64,000 nucleotides of DNA from Bartonella sp. B1099 (GTDB lineage: Bacteria; Pseudomonadota; Alphaproteobacteria; Rhizobiales; Rhizobiaceae). A model generated the notes under the pieces. The model was not told where the DNA came from. It worked only from the letters and a program-made list of their open reading frames with translations, and searched no databases. Location of the stretch: NCBI RefSeq assembly GCF_944801835.1, contig NZ_CALYLN010000001.1:404001-468000 (forward strand), in the 5' to 3' direction. Made by a program: the position numbers and the translations under genes. Numbering within the stretch: position 1 is the stretch's first letter; each line of letters opens with the position of its first letter. Positions 56,132-64,000 of this stretch are shown here, in pieces.

Positions 56132-56923
56132 ATGGCCCATTCTGCAATCATGAATGTCATGGTGCAAGCCGCCATGAAAGCAGGACGCTCGCTCGTGCGT
56201 GATTACGGTGAAGTGCAAAATTTGCAAGTATCTTTAAAAGGTCCAGCCGATTACGTTAGTCAAGCAGACCGTAAAGCAGAAAAAATTATTTTCACTGAAC
56301 TGAGCAAAGCACGCCCCAAATTCGGTTTTCTGATGGAAGAATCTAAAGAAATCGTTGGAGAAGATTCACAACATCGTTTTATTGTTGATCCTTTAGATGG
56401 CACCACCAATTTTCTCCATGGCATTCCTTTTTTTGCCGTTTCCATTGCTTTAGAAAGCCAAGGCAAAATTGTTGCGGCTGTCATTTACAATCCGGTCAGT
56501 GATGAGCTCTTTACCGCAGAACGCGGCAGTGGTGCTTTTTTCAATGACCGGCGCTGTCGCGTTTCTGCGCGGCGCAGACTAGAAGATTGTGTCATTGCCA
56601 CAGGCATGCCTCATTTGGGTCGTCCAGGTCATGGAACCTATCTCATTGAATTGCGCAATGTAATGATGGAAGTTTCTGGCCTTCGCCGTTTTGGCGCAGC
56701 ATCCCTTGACTTAGCCTATGTTGCAGCAGGACGAACCGATGGCTATTGGGAAGACAACCTGCAAATTTGGGATATGGCTGCTGGAATCTTAATGGTTCGT
56801 GAAGCCGGTGGTTTTGTCACCGATAAAGAAGGTGGTGATGACATATTCCGCAAAAAAAATATCCTCGCCGGCAATGAACACATTCGCACCAAACTAGAAA
56901 AAGTTCTCAAAAAAGGTATCTAA
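56132..56923 (+). CDS. suhB: Inositol-monophosphatase-family protein
   Basis: 263 residues. D-Y-V-S-Q-A-D-R-K-A-E, F-L-M-E-E-S, V-D-P-L-D-G-T-T-N-F-L-H-G and W-D-M-A-A-G are the metal-binding motifs of the IMPase family. It follows efp by 12 bases and is probably co-transcribed. Substrate not predictable; SuhB-like roles in RNA metabolism are possible. Confidence 0.93.
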   Translation: MAHSAIMNVMVQAAMKAGRSLVRDYGEVQNLQVSLKGPADYVSQADRKAEKIIFTELSKARPKFGFLMEESKEIVGEDSQHRFIVDPLDGTTNFLHGIPFFAVSIALESQGKIVAAVIYNPVSDELFTAERGSGAFFNDRRCRVSARRRLEDCVIATGMPHLGRPGHGTYLIELRNVMMEVSGLRRFGAASLDLAYVAAGRTDGYWEDNLQIWDMAAGILMVREAGGFVTDKEGGDDIFRKKNILAGNEHIRTKLEKVLKKGI

Positions 56924-57362
56924 ACCTTATAGCCAAAACCCGCATAATTTTAAAAAAGCCCTTAGAACCTGAATGCCCTCCTTAAAATTTTATAGAATCT
57001 TTTAAAAAAACAATGTGGAGAGAAGCTTTTCAACTTTTTTCACAGACACAACAGAAAATGATGACAAAACACCATCACCAAACAATCAATGTCCCCTCCC
57101 CCCTAAAAATTCAATGACAGCTTAGCCAATATTATTAACGCTGCTTTTTTTCTCAATTCCCCTACAAACAAACTAGAAAACCAAAACACCAACCACAGCT
57201 AAGGCAAGAATTCTCCCCTTCATCCTCTTAAGAAATCCTCCCTACACGTGTCGCCAAAAGCTTGCCTCCAAACCGCCTCTCTTCTCAGCTAAGAGCAATG
57301 CCTCTCACTGCACCCCTACATAGCAACAGAAACCTCAGAAAACCCATTGCATTCCCCCTTTA
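56924..57362. other. Intergenic region
   Basis: About 440 bases between convergent genes with no supportable gene and no clear hairpin. Confidence 0.4.
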
Positions 57363-58640
57363 TCAACCATTATATTCCAGAATACCTGCCAAATAAGCGT
57401 AAGATTTATCGTCATTCAAATATTTATTCGCGAGGATTGCTGATTGTACTTCATTTTCAAACCGTTCTTGTTCTTTATCAACAGCCTCTCGCAATGCTTG
57501 CACCTTCTCATCACCGAAGATAATTTTTAATTTTTCTTTTGAATTTCCTATTGTGACAAGTTCCTTCCAAAAAATCAACCGATCATCACATTTCTTACTT
57601 GCCCCCTTCATCCATTCTTTGACGCCTAATTTATAAGCTTCTTCAAATGTTGGCATCTCTTCAGAAATACTAAGGTCTTTTTTCTCTTCTTTATCTCTCT
57701 TTCTACAAACCTTCATTGCCTCTTCAACCGTGGAGTAACAACAATCTTTATCGAAGGCAATATATCCTTCTTTCACAGTATCAATAAGCATCTTATAGTA
57801 AATAAAAGTTTCTCTTGCCGCTTTATAATCACTGGAAATATCATACAATAATGATAGAAGCACCTTTTTACAAATGCATAGTCCACGACCAGGCAGACTA
57901 CCAAATCCTCTCAGTATCTTTTCTAGCGTTTCATATTCTGTGTATTTAGGTATATCCTCAAAGTAGATTGCCATAGATGCGAGCTCTTTATAGTGCCCTG
58001 AAGCTTTATCTTTTTGTTGCTGTTCATATTTCGCTGTAATCATATCATCAATCATATATAACCACCAATGCAACAACAACATCGTAGGCTTATACTGCTT
58101 TTTTTTCGTAAGAGGATTTACAAATTTTTGCAATTTTATGCCATTCTGCCTCATTAATCGTACAACTTTACGATAATTTTGCTTAAAAAGTGGACGCCTC
58201 ATTACTTCATTTATTCTTTCAATCTGCTCAACAGTAAATTTTACTCTCAGCGCATCCTCATAAAGAAAAAATGTATCTGCATATCCGTGAGCACAAATAT
58301 CTTTCACCACCATCGGATGCTGCTGTCCGCTAATTTGAGAAAAGTGCCCAGGATTTTTTATCTCCAGTATACTTTTCTCCCATTGCCTTACTCCCTCATC
58401 CCATTGTTTAATCCATTCTTGTGATATTCTCCGCGTTTTTTTAAAAAGCCTTTGTTCCCATTGTGCAATAATATTGTGATATATCGCGCACTCTCGATCT
58501 TTTAGCTGCAGTAATTTCTCATATTGCTCAAGTTGTTCACTTAATTGCTTGTTGCGATGGTTTGCTAACCAAAGACTATAGATTATGCCCCCTGCTATGA
58601 TTATTCCTACTATAACTATGAAAGTATCGTGATCACTCAT
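57363..58640 (-). CDS. Unrecognised membrane-anchored helical protein
   Basis: 425 residues I do not recognise. One N-terminal membrane segment (about residues 8-25, I-V-I-V-G-I-I-I-A-G-G-I-I-Y-S-L-W-L) is followed by a coiled coil (about 28-60, L-S-E-Q-L-E-Q-Y-E-K-L-L-Q-L) and then a long soluble, mostly helical part rich in lysine, tyrosine and tryptophan, with several cysteines (C-I-C-K-K, D-C-C-Y-S). There is no signal cleavage site, so the bulk is probably cytoplasmic. It stands alone between intergenic gaps. The AT content and lysine-rich composition differ from its housekeeping neighbours, suggesting an accessory gene. Confidence 0.75.
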   Translation of the reverse strand: MSDHDTFIVIVGIIIAGGIIYSLWLANHRNKQLSEQLEQYEKLLQLKDRECAIYHNIIAQWEQRLFKKTRRISQEWIKQWDEGVRQWEKSILEIKNPGHFSQISGQQHPMVVKDICAHGYADTFFLYEDALRVKFTVEQIERINEVMRRPLFKQNYRKVVRLMRQNGIKLQKFVNPLTKKKQYKPTMLLLHWWLYMIDDMITAKYEQQQKDKASGHYKELASMAIYFEDIPKYTEYETLEKILRGFGSLPGRGLCICKKVLLSLLYDISSDYKAARETFIYYKMLIDTVKEGYIAFDKDCCYSTVEEAMKVCRKRDKEEKKDLSISEEMPTFEEAYKLGVKEWMKGASKKCDDRLIFWKELVTIGNSKEKLKIIFGDEKVQALREAVDKEQERFENEVQSAILANKYLNDDKSYAYLAGILEYNG

Positions 58641-58930
58641 TTTTGCTCTCTTTTATCTTCACCGACATTTCATATAGCTCTCTTATCGCTTCCTCAATAT
58701 TATATCATTATGTGTATAACAGATTTGCAACCCTCTATATATTCTATTTTAATATAAATAGTATACAAAGTATAGGTATTCACGTTTGTAAATACAACAA
58801 TTTGTATTTAATAAAACTGCTCTAGAAGTTGATGCACTTTAAAGAAAAGACAGCCCTCAAAAATTGATAAGCCTACTTCAAAAGAGTGCTGTTTATTCCC
58901 TTAAAGAAACGACTCTTGTATCAAGATCTC

Positions 58931-60721
58931 TTATTCAGGTGAAAATTGCAATTTTGCAAGATAAGCATAAACGCCATTTTTTGCCACAAGTTCGGCATGG
59001 GTTCCCTCTTCCACAAGAGCGCCTTTATCCATCACAAGAATACGATCCGCTTTTAAAATGGTTGCCAAACGGTGCGCGATCACCAATGTTGTGCGGTTTT
59101 TCATCAGTCCTTCTAAGGCTTCTTGCACAAGCTTTTCACTGTTTGCATCTAACGCAGAGGTTGCTTCATCCAGCAGCAAGAGAGGCGCATTTCTTAAAAT
59201 CGCCCGCGCAATACCGATACGCTGCTTTTGCCCCCCAGAAAGCATAGTTCCACGTTCTCCGACTTGTGTATCCAAACCATCAGGTAAAGCTTCAATAAAT
59301 TCAAGGGCATTGGCTGCTTTAGCAGCAGCAATAACATCCTCTTCCATAGCATTTTCAGTCCCAAAAACAATATTATCACGCAGTGTGCCATCAAAAATAG
59401 CAACATCTTGAGGAACATAAGAAATTGCACCACGTAAATCCTGTAAAGAGAGGCGATCAATCTCCACGCCATCAAGCCTAATTTTTCCACTTGTCGGATC
59501 ATAAAAACGCAGGATCAAAGAAAAAAGTGTGCTTTTACCCGCCCCTGAAGCACCAACAAAAGCAACTGTTTCACCCGCTTTAATCGAAAAGGACAGCGCG
59601 CGTAAAATCTTCTTTTGTGCTCTAGAGGGATAAGCAAAATCAACATGATCAAAAACAAGTTCGCCCCGAACAGGTTTTGCCAAAGAGACAGGTTTTTTGG
59701 GAGCTAAAATCATGGGTTGTTCTTGCAATAATTCAGCCAATCGTTCAGCAGCCCCTGCAGCTTGGATTAATTCTGCCCCCAATTCTGATAACTGAGCAAA
59801 GGTTGAGGCGCCAAAAACAGCATAAAGGACAAATTGTCCTAAGGTGCCCCCTGTCATCGTTCCATTCAAAACATCACGCGATCCAATCCACAACACAGCC
59901 ACCACACTGCTAAACACAAGAAAAATGGCAAAGCCCGTAAAAAAGGAACGCAAAATCACAGAAGCCCGCGCTGTCTGAAAGGCACGTTCTACCAACTGAG
60001 AAAAACGTGTCGCAACAAGTTTTTCAGCAGTAAAAGCTTGCACCGTACGAATAGCACTGACCTGTTCTGTTGCCACAGCATTAGCATCTGCGACACGATC
60101 TTGCGCCGCACGCGTACGCGCGCGAACTTTACGCCCAAAGATCACCAAAGGAATTGCCACAACAGGAATAGCCGCCAGAACCAGCAGAGATAATTTAGCA
60201 TTGGTGATCACCATCATCACGACAGCACCAATCACCACAATGAGATGACGCAAAGCCGTAGAAGCAGTTGAACCAACGGCTAGTTTTATTTGTGTTGTAT
60301 CGGTAAGAAGCCTTGAAACAAGTTCACCAGAATGAGACTTGTCAAAAAAAGCAGGGGAAAGTTTCATAATATGGACAAAAACATCACGGCGTAAATCGGC
60401 AACAATCCGTTCTCCCAAGGTGATGACACAATAATAACGGCAAGCCGAAGCAAGTGCGAGCAGCAAAGCCAAAGCGAACAAAATAAAGAAATAAAAATTG
60501 ATGTAACCATGGCTTGAAGTGGAAAAACCATGATCAAACATTTTGCCGATAGCAACAGGTAAAGCGAGCGTGACAAGAGCTGCAACAGATAAAGCAACAA
60601 AGGCAAAGATAAACAACCAGCGATAACGCAAAAGATAAGGACCGAAAGTTACAAGCGAAGAGAAGGAAGATTTTTTAGGGAAAGGCTTTGCAGATTTTTC
60701 TGAATGACGATATAATTTCAT
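58931..60721 (-). CDS. ABC exporter, fused permease and ATPase
   Basis: 596 residues. Six membrane segments in the first 330 residues, then an ATPase domain with Walker A G-A-S-G-A-G-K-S-T at about residue 390, signature L-S-G-G-Q-K-Q-R at about 494, Walker B L-L-L-L-D-E-A-T-S-A-L-D and H-loop I-A-H-R-L. It is a half-transporter of the MsbA/LmrA exporter type and works as a homodimer. Substrate (lipid or drug) is not evident. Confidence 0.93.
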   Translation of the reverse strand: MKLYRHSEKSAKPFPKKSSFSSLVTFGPYLLRYRWLFIFAFVALSVAALVTLALPVAIGKMFDHGFSTSSHGYINFYFFILFALALLLALASACRYYCVITLGERIVADLRRDVFVHIMKLSPAFFDKSHSGELVSRLLTDTTQIKLAVGSTASTALRHLIVVIGAVVMMVITNAKLSLLVLAAIPVVAIPLVIFGRKVRARTRAAQDRVADANAVATEQVSAIRTVQAFTAEKLVATRFSQLVERAFQTARASVILRSFFTGFAIFLVFSSVVAVLWIGSRDVLNGTMTGGTLGQFVLYAVFGASTFAQLSELGAELIQAAGAAERLAELLQEQPMILAPKKPVSLAKPVRGELVFDHVDFAYPSRAQKKILRALSFSIKAGETVAFVGASGAGKSTLFSLILRFYDPTSGKIRLDGVEIDRLSLQDLRGAISYVPQDVAIFDGTLRDNIVFGTENAMEEDVIAAAKAANALEFIEALPDGLDTQVGERGTMLSGGQKQRIGIARAILRNAPLLLLDEATSALDANSEKLVQEALEGLMKNRTTLVIAHRLATILKADRILVMDKGALVEEGTHAELVAKNGVYAYLAKLQFSPE

Positions 60722-60909
60722 AAAACTTCGCTCACTATATTAAATGATTTAAACACGTGACACAATGATGCATCTTGAACACTTGTTTTTTGATGCGTGC
60801 TCAGCTATAGGAATAGATACTTTAATCAGTGTATCAAAAAGACAAAGGAAGCGCACTTAAAAAATCGAGTAAGTGTTCTTTCATTCTATAAACGCAAAAG
60901 GTTTGACGC

Positions 60910-61131
60910 ATGAAAGCGAATATTCATCCTAACTATCACAAAATTACCGTTGTTATGACGGATGGAACTCAATATACAACGCGCTCCACTTGGGGAAAAG
61001 AAGGGGATACCCTTAATTTGGATATTGATCCAAGAACACATCCAGCATGGACAGGTGGGTCCCAGACACTCGTAGACCGTGGCGGTCGCCTTTCTAAGTT
61101 CAAAAATCGTTTTGGCAATATTGGTATGTAA
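60910..61131 (+). CDS. rpmE: 50S ribosomal protein L31
   Basis: 73 residues. [19 protein letters not shown] and [12 protein letters not shown] are the L31 signature. The zinc cysteines of the C-plus type are absent, as in many Alphaproteobacteria. Followed by a strong terminator. Confidence 0.96.
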   Translation: MKANIHPNYHKITVVMTDGTQYTTRSTWGKEGDTLNLDIDPRTHPAWTGGSQTLVDRGGRLSKFKNRFGNIGM

Positions 61132-61174
61132 AAACCTCATTCTCATGAGACACAAAGATTTTAAACAAAATGAT

Positions 61175-61203
61175 TGCCTCGTTAAGCAATGAGGCTTTTT
61201 TTG
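61175..61203 (+). terminator. Terminator after rpmE
   Basis: GCCTC/GAGGC stem with a ten-base loop followed by eight T residues. Confidence 0.85.
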
Positions 61204-61789
61204 TGCTATAAAGAGCGCACTTTAAAGATCAATTTAAAAACGCATCCAACAGAAATAGATCGGTCTCAAACTCTTATAAATCATGATGGCTGCGTTTTTT
61301 TTAAATTCAAAAATCATTTTGTGATATAGCTCTATTAAGAGCACCTAAAATACGCCTTTGTTGCTAAATATAGGCGCTTTTCCCCCTTATAGCGTATCAA
61401 TTTTGTAGAAGGCTTTGAACCCTTTATATTTAAATCAAAAAATCATAATTGGATTATATTGCATAAAGATGCTTTCTCATTTTTCCATTTAACACACGAT
61501 AACATACCATTGAGGCACCCTGAGAAGCTTTCCCCTTATATCATGACTTCATAAGCCGCGTGAAAAAGACAAAACAAGCCGTTTGGGTGTCTTAAGGTCA
61601 AGGACGCAGTGAGTCCGCCCTACGAGATTTCCGCCCTACAAGACTTCCATTGAGCTTAAGGACCAAGGTTTGTTATAGTCCCTTCATTAAATGCAGCTCT
61701 AATGTCATGATTTTTGAGAACAATTATTAAGAATTTGAGAGGCTGCCCGCCTCTTATTTTGATTTGTACACAACCAAAGTGCACTCTAT
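61204..61789. other. Gene-poor region after rpmE
   Basis: Only a higB remnant is recognisable. A TGTCATGATTTT...TTGAGAGGC...GCCTCT stretch at 61702-61758 weakly resembles the 77-bp repeats near 48.2 and 48.9 kb. Confidence 0.4.
61385..61530 (-). pseudogene. Remnant of a second higB toxin gene
   Basis: GTATCAxTxTTxTAGAAGGCTT and ATTTAAATC-AAAATCAT match the higB pseudogene start at 22050-22098, and ACCATTGAGGCA matches 21841-21855. Reading frame has early stops and no higA accompanies it. Confidence 0.6.
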
Positions 61790-62233
61790 TTATTCAGAGA
61801 GAATAAGAACATACCCTGGAGGCGCTAAACGGTATAAGAGAGCATCATACCCCCAACTAGCAGACATGCAGCAAATAGAAAAAACGCCTTCACCAATTGC
61901 TAAGAGTAATGTGAGCGATAGAGCGGCTTCATCTACTGTTGCGTCGCGGCGTTGTAAGAAATATCCTAAAAAAAAGAAAAAGCACGCGAGTCCACTCGCA
62001 CCCGCAAAGAAGTTTAGTACGATATGAACCAATCCACGCATGTTGAGCAAGATAAGAAAAATTATGAAAAAAAACACTGCGAATATCTCAGAGAATACCC
62101 CACGCACGATATGGCAAAATTTCCGCATCATAATTGCAGAAACGCTCTTTTCTGCGTACCGATTTTTTGCTTTGGTGCTTGTATTCTTAGAAGATATGCT
62201 GTCCACAACTCCCCCCCTCGATTTTAAAGCCAA
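61790..62233 (-). CDS. Hypothetical small membrane protein
   Basis: 147 residues with three hydrophobic stretches: F-A-V-F-F-F-I-I-F-L-I-L-L, L-A-C-F-F-F-F-L-G-Y-F-L and L-S-L-T-L-L-L-A-I-G-E-G-V-F-S-I. Start uncertain; M-M-R-K-F about 34 codons in would remove a polar N-terminus that is not conserved-looking. No family recognised. Confidence 0.5.
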   Translation of the reverse strand: MALKSRGGVVDSISSKNTSTKAKNRYAEKSVSAIMMRKFCHIVRGVFSEIFAVFFFIIFLILLNMRGLVHIVLNFFAGASGLACFFFFLGYFLQRRDATVDEAALSLTLLLAIGEGVFSICCMSASWGYDALLYRLAPPGYVLILSE

Positions 62234-62769
62234 AATGCTACGAGATTAATTTTCTATAATGATATCATCACAAAATACAAGAAAAATTTATTCATTTTAA
62301 TGAAAAAAGAGGCGTTTTATTGAGATCCAAATCTATTTTCTTTCGCAAGAGTTATTCAACCCGTCCGTCAATAAAAGACGCCCCCATTGAAAAGAAAGCT
62401 ATCCTGACACACAAAAGCTTCATAAGCTGTATGTCTAATCCATAGAGAAAGCATAATATCAAACTCTTCAATATAATATCATCTTTATGATTTTTACTTA
62501 AAAAGTAAGCCCCCCTCATGAACGACAACACACTGCTGCGCATTCACGAATTTCCTTTAAAGCACCATCTCCCCTTCCTACAAACGCGCCTCTCCCGCAA
62601 TCTTATCGCGCGATGCCACGCATAAAGACTTTAAAAATATGCAATGAGAAAACCCCTCTAAGAAAGCTTTCAAGCCTAAAACGCCCCCATCATTTTTATC
62701 ATGATGAGAGTTTCCCAATCACGCAGAAACATGCAAAATATTCCCCATTTAAGCATAGAGCTTGTACTT
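62234..62769. other. Intergenic region
   Basis: About 540 bases with no supportable gene. Confidence 0.4.
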
Positions 62770-63153
62770 CAAGCGCTTTTCTTTTCTTGGCTCTTTGTCC
62801 CCTGTTCTTTTATCCATTGTCCTAAAGCTACCAAATGGTTCATCCGCGCACGATGATGAAATGCCTTTTGTGCGAACCACAATATTTTCATGGCGACCAG
62901 CCCATACTTTTAAAGCAGCCGCTTGCAATGCACGTCGATTAAGAAAAGGTCAATGTCCAAGGCAATGCGCCCAAAGAATTCTTAGCAGACAAATGCACCG
63001 TTGCTTCCTGATCAGATTGCCCGCAAGACAAAAAAAGCAATTCTTAAGAACAGCGGCAGGAACAGTCTGTTTAAGCACACGGACCGTCTTTTCAGCCACT
63101 TCTTCAACTCCAGCCTTGCGCGCAACCTTATGGGAATTCAAATCTATAGCAAT
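62770..63153 (-). pseudogene. Decayed tail copy of the aldolase gene
   Basis: Mirrors the aldolase 3' half at a distance of about 371 bp, with long identical runs such as TGGTTCATCCGCGCACGATGA, TATTTTCATGGCGACCAGCCC and CAGTCTGTTTAAGCACACGGAC, and many small indels that break the frame (for example GCAAGACAAAAAAAGC for CCAGAGAGAAAAGC). It adjoins the stop codon of the intact gene. Confidence 0.92.
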
Positions 63154-64000
63154 TCAAGCGCTTACCTTTTCTTGGCTCTTTGTCCATTGTCCTAAAGCCG
63201 CAAGATGGTTCATCCGCGCACGATGACAAAATGCCTTTTGTGCAACAGCAATATTTTCATGGCGACCAGCCCATGCTTTTAAAGCAGCCGCTTGCAATGC
63301 GCGTCCGTAGGAAAAAGTCAATGTCCAAGGCAAAGCGCCCAAAGAATTCATGGCAGACAAATGCGCCGTTGCTTCCTGATCAGATTGCCCTCCAGAGAGA
63401 AAAGCAATTCCTGGAACAGCGGCAGGAACAGTCTGTTTAAGCACACGGACAGTCTTTTCAGCCACTTCTTCAACTCCAGCCTTGCGCGCATCTTTTCCAT
63501 CAATCACCATATTGGGTTTTAAAATCATCCCCTCTAAAACAACACGAGCTTCAAACAATTCGTTAAAGACAGTGGTCAAAACAGCGCGTGTCACCTCAAA
63601 GCAACGCGTAATGGAATGTTGACAAAACGGTCCATCCATCAACACCTCCGGCTCAACAATCGGCACAATATTGAGTTCCTGGCATAAAGCAGCATAACGG
63701 GCAAGAGCTTGTGCATTTTGATTAATGGCGCCTCTTGTTGGCAAACTATCGGCATTAATGGCAATCACCGCGCGCCATTTCGCAAAACGCGCGCCTAAAG
63801 CATAATAGTCTTTTAACCGTTCACGAAGACCATCCAACCCCTCGGTAATTGTCTCTTGAGGAAAAGCAGCCAAGGGCTTAGCACCGGTATCCACTTTAAT
63901 TCCTGGCAAAGCGCCGGCATCCCGAATAAGATCCGTCAACATTTGCCCTGTTGATGCTTTTTGTCGAATGGTTTCATCAAATAAAATAACCCCAGAGATA
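63154..64000 (-). CDS. fbaB: Class I fructose-bisphosphate aldolase, 5' end beyond the window
   Basis: At least 282 residues; the frame is still open at the right edge with G-V-I-L-F-D-E-T-I-R-Q-K. G-I-K-V-D-T-G, F-A-K-W-R-A-V-I, I-V-P-I-V-E-P-E-V, E-G-M-I-L-K-P-N-M-V and G-I-A-F-L-S-G-G-Q-S are the class I aldolase motifs, including the Schiff-base lysine in L-K-P-N-M. It interconverts fructose-1,6-bisphosphate with dihydroxyacetone phosphate and glyceraldehyde-3-phosphate. Confidence 0.94.
   Translation of the reverse strand, partial: ISGVILFDETIRQKASTGQMLTDLIRDAGALPGIKVDTGAKPLAAFPQETITEGLDGLRERLKDYYALGARFAKWRAVIAINADSLPTRGAINQNAQALARYAALCQELNIVPIVEPEVLMDGPFCQHSITRCFEVTRAVLTTVFNELFEARVVLEGMILKPNMVIDGKDARKAGVEEVAEKTVRVLKQTVPAAVPGIAFLSGGQSDQEATAHLSAMNSLGALPWTLTFSYGRALQAAALKAWAGRHENIAVAQKAFCHRARMNHLAALGQWTKSQEKVSA

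Noticed and set aside
62762-63195. Plus-strand ORFs at the right end
   Set aside because: Antisense frames of the aldolase and its decayed copy.

Overview
The window looks like a chromosomal segment of a Bartonella species (Alphaproteobacteria, Rhizobiales), probably one of the rodent-associated lineages. This rests on the AT-rich sequence, the order ruvC-ruvA-ruvB-ybgC-tolQRAB...pal-cpoB-tilS-ftsH-glmM, alphaproteobacterial cell-cycle genes (rcdA, trcR), an Irr/ICE-type iron operator, a virB-type type IV secretion (T4SS) locus, and structured leaders with small XRE regulators that match what I recall of the Bartonella Brt/Trp family. The species call is inference. I found no rRNA, tRNA or CRISPR array.

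Layout. 0-8.3 kb: a phage/plasmid-like hypothetical gene, an mbfA-like iron exporter under a perfect ICE palindrome, dut with a decayed copy, exbB-exbD with a decayed exbD copy, a DUF883/YqjE-like pair, and an SNase-like nuclease. 8.4-20.3 kb: a virB2-virB11-type T4SS operon. Its region between virB5 and virB6 is expanded into six EexN-like lipoprotein genes interleaved with three stubs of the virB6 5' end. No virB1 or coupling-protein gene (virD4) is in the window. 20.3-22.1 kb: intact and broken toxin-antitoxin genes. 22.2-30.9 kb: glmM, an 89-bp tandem array, ftsH, tilS, cpoB with a huge alanine-rich repeat, and pal. 31-34.4 kb: trcR and yebC, then a 1.5-kb gene-poor stretch with an integrase stub, separating pal from tolB. 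34.5-43.4 kb: tolB, repeat-rich tolA, tolR, tolQ, ybgC and ruvBAC. 43.7-46.9 kb: rcdA with two decayed tail copies, opgC, and a thiE-like gene.

47-55 kb is an accessory region. It holds a TIR-like effector gene, a ParE/RelE toxin-antitoxin pair inside 77-bp direct repeats, and six of the window's seven copies of a structured ~210-nt leader RNA; four of these six precede a small XRE regulator and two are orphans. The region also has a broken lipoprotein gene and a Sel1-repeat protein. 55.5-64 kb returns to housekeeping genes (efp, an inositol-monophosphatase-family gene, an ABC exporter, rpmE and a class I fructose-bisphosphate aldolase running off the right edge), with one unrecognised membrane-anchored protein.

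Two themes stand out. First, the leader RNAs share a promoter and fold, but their long-range helix changes sequence from copy to copy on both arms, so pairing is kept in most copies; the 3' strand that could bind the ribosome-binding site can alternatively pair with an upstream palindrome. This is the best candidate for an unusual regulatory system. Second, at least five genes (dut, exbD, rcdA, the thiE-like gene and the aldolase) have a decayed copy of their tail immediately or shortly downstream, suggesting a recurrent tandem-duplication-and-decay process.
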